This document shows positions 46,777-55,149 of a stretch of DNA of 64,000 bases, piece by piece. Positions within the stretch are counted from its first letter, which is position 1. The number at the start of each line of letters is the position of its first letter. The stretch covers positions 1 through 64,000 of the forward strand of contig NZ_JAHWDF010000002.1 in the NCBI RefSeq assembly GCF_019311235.1, written 5' to 3'. Position numbers and translations under genes: made by a program. The notes beneath the pieces are model-generated. The model did no database searches, was not told where the DNA came from, and saw nothing but the letters and a program-made list of their open reading frames with translations. The DNA is from Mesonia aestuariivivens (GTDB lineage: Bacteria; Bacteroidota; Bacteroidia; Flavobacteriales; Flavobacteriaceae).

Positions 46777-46867
46777 GCAAAAAAAGTTGATGAAAAAACG
46801 CAAGCCACTTTCGATCTTTCGCTAGAAAATTTAACGAAAGACCGATTAATGACAATTTTTAGCTAAT
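46777..46867. repeat. 91-bp direct repeat, copy 2 (orphan gene tail)
   Basis: Same 91 bp as the end of the 583-aa gene, with one base changed. Here it sits in the 338-bp gap (46525-46862) between tetR and the endonuclease V gene and keeps the last ~29 codons and stop as an orphan tail. About 15 more in-frame codons upstream are unrelated. The endonuclease V stop codon (46863-46865) lies inside the repeat, so the gene's end was joined to this tail. Confidence 0.97.
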
Positions 46868-47369
46868 TGTTTTTTTCTTTTGTCTTGGTATCTACCAATT
46901 GTAACAAGGTTGGCATTCTAAAATCTCCGTGCATCGTTTTAATATGGTTGTAGGCTTCTTTTAAATCGATCCCGATAGCAGAAATGTAAAGCGGCCGTAC
47001 ACTACCGCCTCGTAATAATGTTTTATAGTTTGAGGTATTAGACTGATATTGCGATTTTGCCACACCAATAATCGGTATTTTCTGATCGAATTTTTCGTAT
47101 AAATGTCCGCCTAAACCGAGTTTATTTTCTTCGAGCATTGTGTAACCATCAATGATAATCGCATTAATTTCTTCGATATTAATTTTATTTAACAAGCTTA
47201 AAATACACGGCAATTCTCGTTTGTAAAACGCACCCGATTCATAGTCAGAAACGCCTTCAATTATTTCGCTATAAATGTGTAAAGGTTCTTCGTCTTGCCA
47301 GTCGTTAAAGCTTACGGCAATTGTTTTAGCTTTAGTATCATAATAATAAGTATCAAAAGCAAGAATCAT
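46863..47369 (-). CDS. endonuclease V family nuclease (short form)
   Basis: 168 aa. Endonuclease V cuts DNA (or RNA) next to deaminated adenine (inosine). The three metal-binding acids are visible: D6 in AFDTYYY, E52 in YESGAFYKRELP and D74 in IIIDGYTML. They are followed by the GLGGHL and GVAKSQY motifs. It is shorter than the ~220 aa of classical Nfi, and the DGHG motif is DGYT. The 3' end is fused to the orphan repeat copy 2. Two 2OG-dioxygenase-like genes precede it on the same strand 20-50 bp apart, suggesting a nucleic-acid-processing group. Confidence 0.82.
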   Translation of the reverse strand: MILAFDTYYYDTKAKTIAVSFNDWQDEEPLHIYSEIIEGVSDYESGAFYKRELPCILSLLNKINIEEINAIIIDGYTMLEENKLGLGGHLYEKFDQKIPIIGVAKSQYQSNTSNYKTLLRGGSVRPLYISAIGIDLKEAYNHIKTMHGDFRMPTLLQLVDTKTKEKNN

Positions 47370-47391
47370 AAGTAGGAAGTTTTAATTTGGT

Positions 47392-48177
47392 TTATTTGTT
47401 CGGAGTAAGCATATCGGCTTTGCTCAGGGTATAATTGAATTCAGGATAGGTGAAATCTAGTTGTTTATTTTCTTGTCTGCGTAGCGTATAAAATTGTTTT
47501 TCTTGAATTTGATTGGCTAGTTTAAGTGGTGTTCCGTTTTCAAAATAAGGCATATTTTCTTTAAATTGAATAAAAGTTTTAGACGATCTAAATGTGATTC
47601 CTAACCATTTGTTCTCTAAAAAAGATTCCTTTTGCTGAGGTTTTTCGGGAAGTATAATTTTATGAAAAAATCTTGAATTTGTTTCGGTTAAAAATAATAC
47701 AAATGAATTGTGCGTTAGCGGAATATCGGTTTCTATTCCAGTTATTTTATCTTTTATTCTTAGAATTCGTGTGTTTTGTGACGTTAGTTTTTCTGGATAT
47801 TCATAACACGAAAAAAGACAAATAGATGAGTTTGAAGCCAAATCTAAAGCTAGATCAGAATGATACTTCATTTTTTTATATTCAGCATCATAAATTTCGA
47901 TAAGCGCATTATTAAATCTGGTTTTCGAAAAATTTTTCTTTTTGATGTTGTTATCAATACCATCAATGATTTCTTGATGTATTTTAGAAAACTTATTGGC
48001 AGAAATTGTAAAAGCTGTAGTCGTTCTCACTATCGGGATTCCGTTTTCTTCGGGCTTTACTAAGTTATTTCCTAAACGGCCTTTGCCTAAGATTTCAAAT
48101 TCGGTTCCATTGGCTAACTCTTCAAAAATATTTTTGGTAAACGAAAGGTTGGAGATATAAAACTCTTTTGGTATCAT
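47392..48177 (-). CDS. 2OG-Fe(II) dioxygenase-like protein A
   Basis: 261 aa, cytosolic. The iron ligands of the double-stranded beta-helix fold are visible as H106-S-D108 (MKYHSDLAL) and H172 (RFFHKIIL). The 2-oxoglutarate-binding Arg fits R197 in WLGITFRSSKTF. That order and spacing is as in AlkB-type oxygenases. The substrate is unknown; the neighbouring endonuclease V makes a nucleic acid target worth testing. It starts 23 bp after the related but distinct dioxygenase B. Confidence 0.7.
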   Translation of the reverse strand: MIPKEFYISNLSFTKNIFEELANGTEFEILGKGRLGNNLVKPEENGIPIVRTTTAFTISANKFSKIHQEIIDGIDNNIKKKNFSKTRFNNALIEIYDAEYKKMKYHSDLALDLASNSSICLFSCYEYPEKLTSQNTRILRIKDKITGIETDIPLTHNSFVLFLTETNSRFFHKIILPEKPQQKESFLENKWLGITFRSSKTFIQFKENMPYFENGTPLKLANQIQEKQFYTLRRQENKQLDFTYPEFNYTLSKADMLTPNK

Positions 48178-48200
48178 CTTACTACAACTAAAATTTCAGG

Positions 48201-49448
48201 TTAATAAATAGGTTTCTCGTAATCGCCGCGATTCATACTAAAATGAATTTTTCCGTATTCAACTTGTTTCTCCGACTTATTTTCTTCAAAATACGTGCTG
48301 CGTAAATCTTCCATTTTTTCAGAATTCATCGGTTCTAGTTTTATCAATTCTTCATTTTCTTTAATGAAAGTTTGCTCCTTTTTATAAACGGCTTCTAGGT
48401 TAGAACAGCGAATTACATAGCCCATTCTGGTAGGCACCTGATCTATATTTAAAACCGATGGGCGTATCTCGTGCGTGTACAACCTGTTGGTAGAAAGCGG
48501 AATTAAAAATACCGAATTTGGATATAGCGTTACGCTAAATTCTTTTACCAAACTAGCATCATCTACAGTAGGTTTTAATTTAAAATGAAGCCGTGTTAAA
48601 GCGCTAGACTTTTTATAAAACCAGTCGAATGTATCGTTTTCTGAACGATGTAGTTTTTCAATATTTGAGTTATCGTAAAACGTGCAAAAAGCGATAAGCC
48701 CTTCTTTGGGCATATCTTTTGTTTTATCTGAATGTGCTTTAATTTTAGCTTTTACATCTTTGGGATTGTTTTCGTCTTTCTTTTTGTTCTCATAAATCTG
48801 CGCCAACACGTGATTTAGTTCGATTTTTTGTTCAAAATCGAAAGCTACCGCTTCATTTATTTTGTTGACGATATGATGATCTGTTTGACTAAAATTTTCT
48901 GTGGGTCCGGTAAAATTGCTAGAGCATCTTAAAAGTCTAAAATGAAGTTCTTCTTCAGTTTCAGCAATTATATTTTTGGTAATCGATGTCAGGTAAATCC
49001 CTTTTCGTAAGGCTTTTCCTTGTTTGTTCGATTCGGTTAAATTCTGAAAATTATGGGCAGCTTCAATCTTGTGAAAATAGTTTTCAGCATTAAAAAACTT
49101 TCGGTAATACACGCCGGCATTATGAATGTTTAAGGGAGCTTCACCAAGATGTATTTGCTTAAATATTGTAGAGTTTAAATTCTCGTAATTGAAAGAAAAT
49201 TCTTTAATAATATAGAAAGTATGGTTTTCTTGTTTAAGTTGATTTATATCTCCAACCGCATAAATACGGAAAGGAGTAGCGGTCTCTGGTATTTCTGAAA
49301 AACACGTGACTACCTTTCCGCAAAAATGTGTTATTAATTCTTCAAATGCTACTGAATGTTGTTTTTCTTGAGTTAAGTTGATCAAGAAGTTTTTAGCGGT
49401 TGAAATATTATTTTCTGTATTCATCATGTTGAATTTTTCGGCTTTCAT
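48201..49448 (-). CDS. 2OG-Fe(II) dioxygenase-like protein B
   Basis: About 415 aa. The frame opens with a TTG at 49454; the first ATG is at 49448, and a pair of ATGs at 49427/49424 is another plausible start. The N-terminal ~220 residues are of unknown type. Residues ~235-350 (numbered from the TTG) show an H241-S-D243 iron motif (IKAHSDKTKDMP), H328 (LYTHEIRP) and a candidate 2OG-binding Arg in RMGYVIRCS. It is not a close copy of protein A but keeps the same catalytic order. Its 5' end nearly touches the tail of the broken YwqG gene. Confidence 0.62.
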   Translation of the reverse strand: MKAEKFNMMNTENNISTAKNFLINLTQEKQHSVAFEELITHFCGKVVTCFSEIPETATPFRIYAVGDINQLKQENHTFYIIKEFSFNYENLNSTIFKQIHLGEAPLNIHNAGVYYRKFFNAENYFHKIEAAHNFQNLTESNKQGKALRKGIYLTSITKNIIAETEEELHFRLLRCSSNFTGPTENFSQTDHHIVNKINEAVAFDFEQKIELNHVLAQIYENKKKDENNPKDVKAKIKAHSDKTKDMPKEGLIAFCTFYDNSNIEKLHRSENDTFDWFYKKSSALTRLHFKLKPTVDDASLVKEFSVTLYPNSVFLIPLSTNRLYTHEIRPSVLNIDQVPTRMGYVIRCSNLEAVYKKEQTFIKENEELIKLEPMNSEKMEDLRSTYFEENKSEKQVEYGKIHFSMNRGDYEKPIY

Positions 49449-49457
49449 TTTCAATCA

Positions 49458-50210
49458 TCAACCCGCATCGGTTTTAATGTTAGAGAAATCTCCTTTTGCT
49501 AATTTGTCTTTTTCTATAAAGAGCATTAAATAGCCACCATCGTGCCAATTCCATTCAAGAGAGCGTATTGAAAGTAGCGTGAGTAACGAAACCTATTCTT
49601 CTCCTTTTCTAGGGTCGTAGGCTAATGAATTATGATAGGGATAGCCTAATAAATAATTGTAGCCTCCTTTGCGAATTAGGCTAGGTATTTTATCGCATAC
49701 GTAAGACAATTGTCTTTTGTTGAGTTCGTTTTCCTTAAACAATTCTGGTCGGTGTGGGATGTCAATGGTCTGTTCAAATAGTGTTTGAAATCCAAAAGTT
49801 CTAAGAGAAGGTTTAATATTGGTATTTACATAGGTTTGTAATTCTTCATCTTCCTTAAAATAAAAGACTTTTGCATACTCATCTGCTCCCCAAAAAATGT
49901 TTTGGTCTTCATCGTCTGCTACAAATATACTTAGCATTCCAGTTTTTGGAAGAGCAGAGGGAAATGTAATTTCACTTAAATTGAATTGCGCTATAAATCT
50001 ATAGTCTCCAAACTCGTGTTTTGGCCATTCAAAATCTGCCGGAACTTCTGGGTCGCCTCCTAATTTACTAGCACCAAAATTTTCGCCTTGCTCATTTTTT
50101 CGGGTAATAGTTATAGAAGGAATAGCTAAAGATTTTAGATAAGCTTCTTTGTTATGTAAACCGTATTTACCTTGTTTAATGATCTTTTCTAGTTTCGGGA
50201 GGTCCATCAT
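49458..50210 (-). pseudogene. YwqG/DUF1963 protein interrupted by an in-frame amber codon
   Basis: The first 205 codons encode the start and core of a DUF1963 (YwqG) protein (SKLGGDPEVPADFEWP, then RFIAQFNLSEI). A TAG at 49593-49595 stops translation after DPRKGEE. The same frame then continues open for 44 codons with the expected C-terminus (SLEWNWHDGGYLMLFIEKD) up to a TGA at 49458-49460. Replacing the single TAG, for example by the Trp codon TGG, restores a ~250-aa protein of normal length. YwqG-like proteins are common among immunity and stress families. The change could be a true nonsense mutation or a sequencing error. Confidence 0.85.
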
Positions 50211-50375
50211 AGGTGTCTTATTTTATAGACAAAGATGCAGGCTTATCTTCGAAATTAGGTAACCGTTTTCAGGGATATTATTTAAATAGAAGATCTACTA
50301 TTTTTAGGAATGGCTGAATTCCGTGAGCTGTTTTCGTTTTCTCAGAAATACTTTTGTATCAAATAAAAAGAACTT
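50211..50375. promoter_or_regulatory. divergent control region with two accessory-region motifs
   Basis: TAACCGTTTTCAGGGAT (50260-50276) and GGCTGAATTCCGTGAG (50312-50327) lie between the YwqG pseudogene and the gene at 50376. TACTTTTG (50349-50356) is a -7 box for the right-hand gene. On the minus strand a CATCTTTG at 50237-50230 is a weak -7 box for the left-hand gene. Both motifs recur upstream of other genes of the region. Confidence 0.5.
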
Positions 50376-51002
50376 ATGAGCAATACAGAAAATACAGGAG
50401 GAAAATCTCCAAAAGAAATGGAAGAAATCAAAGCAGCGACTAACGACACGTCTGCTAAAATTTATCCTATTATTAAGCCAGCAGATTGGGTAGGTATAAG
50501 AGCAGGCGCTTTAAAAACGAATATGATAGGTTCTCCAGCAGAAAATAACCTAAAGCTGGTAGTGGCTTATGGTAAAGATACGCCTGATAATTTTGTGTTT
50601 TTAACACAAAATGACTTACCAAAGTATGAAGGCCGAAATATTATAGAAGAAGCGCTTAAAAATATAGACGAGTATCCTACTGAGTTTGAATATTCTGAAG
50701 TTTTTGAAAATAAAGCATTAAGTGCTAGCGGACCAGATTTTGCGAGTGAGCGTATTCTTTCTCAAAGTCATATGCTCAAAGCTCATGAAATGTTAGGTGC
50801 AGAAGAACTATTCGTATCTATACCTAGAAGATCGTGTATGATGGTTATTGCAAGAGATGCCTCACAAGATTTATTAAATAAGTTTTCTTATTTACATGAT
50901 CATACCTGGAATGATGATAGTTATGGTAACGCACCTATCGCCAACCTTATCTTTATTGTAAAAGGTGGAAATATCGTCGCACATATAAATTTAGAAGACT
51001 AA
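50376..51002 (+). CDS. unknown cytosolic protein of the accessory region
   Basis: 208 aa, no signal peptide or membrane segment. No family is recognised with confidence. It is soluble and acidic, with a start rich in Asn, Thr and Glu, and a compact C-terminal domain (LFVSIPRRSCMMVIARDAS then NLIFIVKGGNIVAHI) that looks like a small alpha/beta fold. It is a single gene with the shared regulator motif and a good -7 box upstream. The context of SUKH, YwqG and DUF1266 genes suggests an immunity- or stress-type protein. Confidence 0.7.
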   Translation: MSNTENTGGKSPKEMEEIKAATNDTSAKIYPIIKPADWVGIRAGALKTNMIGSPAENNLKLVVAYGKDTPDNFVFLTQNDLPKYEGRNIIEEALKNIDEYPTEFEYSEVFENKALSASGPDFASERILSQSHMLKAHEMLGAEELFVSIPRRSCMMVIARDASQDLLNKFSYLHDHTWNDDSYGNAPIANLIFIVKGGNIVAHINLED

Positions 51003-51118
51003 ATCTGTTTTAGTAGTTCTCTAATTGCTATAGCAATTTTTGTATAAAAAAATAGGTTTCTTTAAAAACGGCTAGTTAATTTGAAGCTAACTAATATTAT
51101 TTAAAAACAATAGATTCT

Positions 51119-51451
51119 ATGGATAAAGTATGTCTTTATGAGTTTGAAAATCCAGAAATAAAAATTTCTATGCATGTTTATTTTAGTCCTGAAAATCAAT
51201 TGTTGTTTGATGGTTACGATATTGGCAAACGCGTAAAAGAAGGATTGGGCGATTCAGATTATGAATATCAATATATAATAGCTTGGGAAGAAGTTAAAAA
51301 AATGGCCAGACTTTTTAATTGCGATGAAAATGATAAACCAGCTATTTTAGAAGGCCTAAAACAACGCTTTAACGCCAACGATGCTTATTCGAAATTTGGA
51401 GATTATATGAAAGAACATCATATTGTTTTTGAACAATTTATGTGGCGTTAA
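51119..51451 (+). CDS. small unknown protein (110 aa)
   Basis: No family recognised. Cytosolic, acidic and aromatic (YIIAWEEVKKMARLFNC; FEQFMWR at the end). The middle (DGYDIGKRVKEGLGDSDYEYQY) resembles small immunity-like proteins in general character only. It has an ATG start and sits alone, 116 bp after the previous gene. The 200 bp after it carry no gene but contain the palindrome near 51624. Confidence 0.6.
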   Translation: MDKVCLYEFENPEIKISMHVYFSPENQLLFDGYDIGKRVKEGLGDSDYEYQYIIAWEEVKKMARLFNCDENDKPAILEGLKQRFNANDAYSKFGDYMKEHHIVFEQFMWR

Positions 51452-51623
51452 GCAATTTTAGATTTAGCTAAACACTATTTAAAATAAAAGTAACCGTTAC
51501 ACAAGTCTAAATTTCTAAGAAAAGAGGATTATTCTGATTTTTATGAATAGTTAAATTGTTGCTTTCTAAGTGTATGGTACTATTGAAATCTACTATTAAT
51601 TTTAAATTTGATTAAAAAAGAGG

Positions 51624-51650
51624 TTGTGCAACACGCACAAAAGTTATAAC
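51624..51650. repeat. TTGTGC/GCACAA palindrome followed by GTTATAAC
   Basis: TTGTGC (51624-51629), five bases, GCACAA (51635-51640), then GTTATAAC. A related string, TTGTGC...ACAAAGGTTATC, occurs at 52145-52166 after the following gene. Together they bracket a gene with a TTG start, an arrangement reminiscent of gene-cassette boundaries. Confidence 0.35.
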
Positions 51651-51654
51651 TAAT

Positions 51655-52107
51655 TTGAGAACAACTGAATTTACATATAACCCAGAAGTGATTCTCCAGT
51701 CTGAATTTGATTCTAATTTATTAGAATTTAACGGAATTGGAATTGGACAAGATTTGAGTCAATTACCAACTGAAAGTGTTTCTGAATTTTATGACAAACA
51801 AGGTGAAAGTCAAAATACTGATATTAAAAATGGTTGGGTTTTGACAATGAACGGAATTCAATACGTGCTAAAAAATGGAATTGTGAAAATGATTCGGGTG
51901 AAGAAAAACGGTATCACAAAACTGAACAGATTTGACAAAGATGATGTAGAAAAACTACTAGGAAAACCGAATAAAATAACTGAAGACTCGATAACTTGGG
52001 TTTGGGATAATGTAGTTTACGCAAAAGTTTATCATTACAAAAAAAGAAAAACTAAAATTCACTTCTCAACCAAAAACGGAAAACTTTGTGAATTAGAAAT
52101 TAAATAA
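51655..52107 (+). CDS. unknown protein bracketed by cassette-like repeats
   Basis: 150 aa from a TTG start five bases after the palindromic region; no ATG is near the conserved-looking start. No family recognised. It is basic and beta-rich (NGWVLTMNGIQYVLKNGIV; VEKLLGKPNKITEDSITWVWDN), like small immunity-type proteins with a repeated G(I/V)-hydrophobic pattern. The flanking repeats and start-codon choice differ from its neighbours, hinting at a separately acquired cassette. Confidence 0.6.
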   Translation: MRTTEFTYNPEVILQSEFDSNLLEFNGIGIGQDLSQLPTESVSEFYDKQGESQNTDIKNGWVLTMNGIQYVLKNGIVKMIRVKKNGITKLNRFDKDDVEKLLGKPNKITEDSITWVWDNVVYAKVYHYKKRKTKIHFSTKNGKLCELEIK

Positions 52108-52144
52108 AAACTGGTAACCACACCGAAGATAAAAATTACTGGTG

Positions 52145-52166
52145 TTGTGCTAAAACAAAGGTTATC
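52145..52166. repeat. second TTGTGC...GTTATC element
   Basis: TTGTGC, 10 bases, then GTTATC. It is similar to the element at 51624-51650 (there with 13 bases between TTGTGC and GTTAT). Just upstream, GGTAACC and ACACC (52112-52123) can pair with GGTTATC and GGTGT here, giving a two-part stem. Confidence 0.3.
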
Positions 52167-52207
52167 GCAAATTTTAAACTATAAATTTTATTAAAATCAC
52201 GTTTAAA

Positions 52208-52810
52208 TTGAAGAAAAAAGGAGCATTTTTTAATTCAAGTAATTATGAGATGAATAACTTATTGTGCGGAATAGAAAAATCAGAAATTCAAGAAAATGAA
52301 ATTTATATATCCGAATATCCTTTTGAACCTTCAGTTGCTTATCCTCATAAATTGATAAACGCTAAGAATATTAATTTTATAAGTGCATATTTTGGGCTTT
52401 GCAGAATATATGTAGATCATGATATTCTTTTTGTTACTGCAGAACAAAAAACCGAATTACTAAAGTTTGCCGAGAATAATGGAATAAAACTTAAAAAACA
52501 CAGCAGGAATTGGGAATGGATTTTAGAACCGTATCTAGACACTGAATTTACAACTGAAGATGAAAAAAGGGTTGAAAGACTCTTAACCGAAGTCGGTATT
52601 GATAAAATCGAAACTGAAAAAATTAGGAAAGAAGTAGGGAAACAAATGTATAAATATAACTTCGATACGATGCTTTGGGATTGGTGTAGTTTGGGTTTAT
52701 GTGATGTTTTGTCTGCTATGCGCGTAAAATATAATAAAATTGAATTCAGAGATTTTTATAAAAGAGCAATAGAAATTGATAATCGAAATACAAAAGATTC
52801 GGCTTATTAA
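52208..52810 (+). CDS. unknown protein (200 aa) with TTG start
   Basis: No family recognised. The frame opens with TTG (MKKKGAFFNSSNYEMNNLLCG); the first internal ATG is at codon 15. It is cytosolic and mixed alpha/beta, with a Trp-rich middle (HSRNWEWILEPYLDTE) and a helical C-terminus containing CSLGLCDVLSAMRVKY. It lies after the second cassette-like element and ends before a terminator. Confidence 0.6.
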   Translation: MKKKGAFFNSSNYEMNNLLCGIEKSEIQENEIYISEYPFEPSVAYPHKLINAKNINFISAYFGLCRIYVDHDILFVTAEQKTELLKFAENNGIKLKKHSRNWEWILEPYLDTEFTTEDEKRVERLLTEVGIDKIETEKIRKEVGKQMYKYNFDTMLWDWCSLGLCDVLSAMRVKYNKIEFRDFYKRAIEIDNRNTKDSAY

Positions 52811-52865
52811 GTAGCAGAAAATTTTTTTCTATAAACGGAAGAATGTTTTTAACAGCGTATAAATT

Positions 52866-52892
52866 AAAAGAGCCCAAAAAACGGGCTCTTTT
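52866..52892. terminator. terminator after the gene at 52208
   Basis: AAAAGAGCCC / GGGCTCTTTT is a perfect 10-bp stem with a 7-base loop, in the 180-bp gap between convergent genes. The A- and T-rich arms allow function in both directions. Confidence 0.85.
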
Positions 52893-52991
52893 GGTGTTTT
52901 CTATTTATTACAGATATTCAAATTTCAATTAATGAAATATAATCACTGTATTATTAGCTATACTGTAAATAGCAGCATCATATAGCGTTAG

Positions 52992-53561
52992 CTATACCTC
53001 TTTTTCTATCCAAAAATCACGATTGTTGAAGATATCATCTTTAATCGCATCTCTGTTGGTCACTTGATCATTTTTATCTAAAATCACCCCCAATTTAGAA
53101 GCGATTTCTTTCAATTCTTTTAAAAGTCGGTAAGAAGAACCTATTATACCACCTTGTACTGGGGTCTCATCGGTCTCAAAAATAATTTCGTCAAATTCTT
53201 GCGGAATATAAAATCCTGCACTATCAGAATGGGTAAGCAAATGACTATACATCATCATAGATTCCTCTTCGAGAATGGGATCATCAGTAGGTTCGGCAGC
53301 TGAGTCGAATACTTCTGGAGTCCAATCTTCGTGAACCATATTGTAAGCAAAAAAACGTCTTAAATAATGAAGGTATGCGAATGGCATACCTCCTAATGCC
53401 AAAGTTTCTAGCTCTTTATCTTCGGTCTCTTGGTGTGCTTCTATATCATTTTCTAGCAGTAATTTATTTACTTTTTCTAATTCTGCTTTATAATATTCAT
53501 AGCCTTCGGGTTTATTTTCTTTAAATTCAATTAATAAGCCGCTTGAAATCTGTAATCCCAT
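52992..53561 (-). CDS. unknown acidic protein (immunity-like)
   Basis: 189 aa from the Met of MGLQISSGLLIEF. The frame is open ten codons further upstream (to 53591), but that start would overlap the upstream gene. No family recognised. Strongly acidic (pockets such as DSAAEPTDDPILEEE) with a C-terminal helical part (SYRLLKELKEIASKLGVIL). It is the last gene of a three-gene minus-strand unit with DUF6892-like and SMI1/KNR4 genes. Function inferred only from company: an immunity- or stress-type protein. Confidence 0.65.
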   Translation of the reverse strand: MGLQISSGLLIEFKENKPEGYEYYKAELEKVNKLLLENDIEAHQETEDKELETLALGGMPFAYLHYLRRFFAYNMVHEDWTPEVFDSAAEPTDDPILEEESMMMYSHLLTHSDSAGFYIPQEFDEIIFETDETPVQGGIIGSSYRLLKELKEIASKLGVILDKNDQVTNRDAIKDDIFNNRDFWIEKEV

Positions 53562-53568
53562 ATTTTTT

Positions 53569-54474
53569 TTAAAGCCATTCAGCTTCAACACCTAATTTTT
53601 CAAAATCTTCAACAATATGGTCTTTGGCGTAACATAAGGTTACTTTTTTTAAGTTGGGAAAGTGCTTAACATCGGCTACACTTTCAATGTCCCAATAGTC
53701 TTCTTCACCCCCCGAAAACGGTATTAAATTCATATAAATATCGTTACCGCCATCTTGGTATATTTCTGTAAGTCTTGGCGCTAAACGTTTAGGAACAGGA
53801 AAGTCTTTAAAGTATTGCGTCACTTCTTCAATAGGGTAGTAGCCTTCTTCTTCCAAATCAATTTCTCTTTTTGTATACCATTTCCCAAATTCGTGTACAT
53901 CAAATTTAGGAGTCAATAAACCTTGAGTATACATTAACTCTTCAATCACCGAGAGTTTAAACCCAAAATCGGTAAATGTGATGAGTTCTTCATCAGGTTT
54001 GTTAATTACATATTTATCTTTTGGTATACCTTCAGCTCGATTGTAAGGCTTGTAAGTACTAAGTTCTATAGCCTTTACCTTATCTTCTCGTATATCAAAC
54101 CAAGCGCTTATGGTATTTAAAACCAATGCACCAGTTGTGTCTCCTTTAAAAAGTTTTACGTGTTTTTCTTCGTACTTATGATAATAACTTATAATGTCTT
54201 CTTCGTTGAAAAGAAACGTTCCGGAGAACGTTTGAGACGGACTAAATTTATACACTTCTTGCTCTAACTCAAGACTTAGTGTTTCTATGTTTTTACCATC
54301 TTTAGCGAAAGCAATAATCCCTAAATCATTCCACGTAAAAAGCGTGTTGTTTTTGGTTTTAAGTGTGCTGTAATTGTTACCAATAATGCCTTGTAATTTT
54401 TCTATGGAAATAGGGAATTCAACAGAAACAGAATTAATTTTAAACGAATCTGGATTTAATTCTAAATGAAGCAT
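53569..54474 (-). CDS. DUF6892-like protein
   Basis: 301 aa, cytosolic. The C-terminal half has the sequence FGFKLSVIEELMYTQGLLTPKFDVHEF (split: FGFKLSVIEELMYTQG and LLTPKFDVHEF), then GGNDIYMNLIPFSGGEEDYWD. I associate this with the DUF6892 family, from memory and so only tentatively. The N-terminal half is a small beta domain (EFPISIEKLQGIIG). It lies between the SMI1/KNR4 gene and the acidic unknown gene of the same unit. Function unknown. Confidence 0.65.
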   Translation of the reverse strand: MLHLELNPDSFKINSVSVEFPISIEKLQGIIGNNYSTLKTKNNTLFTWNDLGIIAFAKDGKNIETLSLELEQEVYKFSPSQTFSGTFLFNEEDIISYYHKYEEKHVKLFKGDTTGALVLNTISAWFDIREDKVKAIELSTYKPYNRAEGIPKDKYVINKPDEELITFTDFGFKLSVIEELMYTQGLLTPKFDVHEFGKWYTKREIDLEEEGYYPIEEVTQYFKDFPVPKRLAPRLTEIYQDGGNDIYMNLIPFSGGEEDYWDIESVADVKHFPNLKKVTLCYAKDHIVEDFEKLGVEAEWL

Positions 54475-54495
54475 AATACAAATGGGTATAGGGAT

Positions 54496-54936
54496 TTATA
54501 AAATATTTATCGTTTTCAGAAACAGATCAAAAGATTCTGAAATTTTAGTAATATCACCACCATCGTGATAATAGATCCATACCGAAAAATTACTTTCTGG
54601 ATCTAAGTACAGGTAATCTCCATTTTCGTGACCAATCACAAAACCTTTGGCTACACGCTTTAATTCAACACGTCCAAAAGCTGAATCTATATAAAGTTCG
54701 TCTAAATTCTCTCCTTCGATATGGGTATAAAGCTTTAAGCATTCGTAATTCGCGGCTTCACCAACTCCATTCATTGTCCAACGTTTTAATAACTCTGTTT
54801 TTCCCATCATATTCCAATAACGGGTGTCATCATATTCGTTATGTTCAATGTCAATACCATTTGGATGGTCGTTAAGAAATTTTAAATACTTGCTAGGTAA
54901 TTCTTGCTGGAAGGTTTCGCTAAATTCTAATCTCAT
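54496..54936 (-). CDS. SMI1/KNR4 (SUKH) family protein
   Basis: 146 aa, single-domain SUKH protein. It has the N-terminal LPSKYLKFLNDHPNGIDI, a middle ELYIDSAFGRVEL with GDYLYLDP, and a C-terminal SFDLFLKTI. SUKH proteins often neutralise secreted or polymorphic toxins, but many are of unknown role. It is the first gene of a three-gene unit. Its upstream region, shared with the divergent gene at 55150, carries a copy of the accessory-region motif. Confidence 0.82.
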   Translation of the reverse strand: MRLEFSETFQQELPSKYLKFLNDHPNGIDIEHNEYDDTRYWNMMGKTELLKRWTMNGVGEAANYECLKLYTHIEGENLDELYIDSAFGRVELKRVAKGFVIGHENGDYLYLDPESNFSVWIYYHDGGDITKISESFDLFLKTINIL

Positions 54937-55149
54937 ACGATGTGAATTTTATTAAACAGTTGGTGAATAATTTGATTACAAAATTGAAAACATTTCAACC
55001 AAATAAAGTAACCGTTTTCAGTGATTTTGAATTTTAGTACTAATGTTTTCTTTAGTACATATTGAAAATCTATAATTAGATTAAAATTCCCCGAATTCAG
55101 GGATAATAATAAGGAGACTGAAGAGTTAACTTTGTAAGAAATTACAATT
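54937..55149. promoter_or_regulatory. divergent control region with two accessory-region motifs
   Basis: TAACCGTTTTCAGTGAT (55009-55025) is nearly identical to the copy at 50260. CCCCGAATTCAGGGAT (55089-55104) is a second variant. TAACTTTG (55127-55134) is a -7 box 16 bp before the ATG at 55150, with the second motif centred about 30 bp upstream of it. Confidence 0.55.

Noticed and set aside
51600-52210. True attC integron recombination sites
   Set aside because: The R and L arm spacing is unequal, the core GTTRRRY is imperfect and no integrase gene is present. Kept only as a cassette-like observation.
52954-52997. Direct repeat TTAGCTATAC (two copies 34 bp apart) near the end of the minus-strand gene at 52992
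   Set aside because: Short and AT-rich, one copy is inside the coding end, and there is no link to a mobile element.
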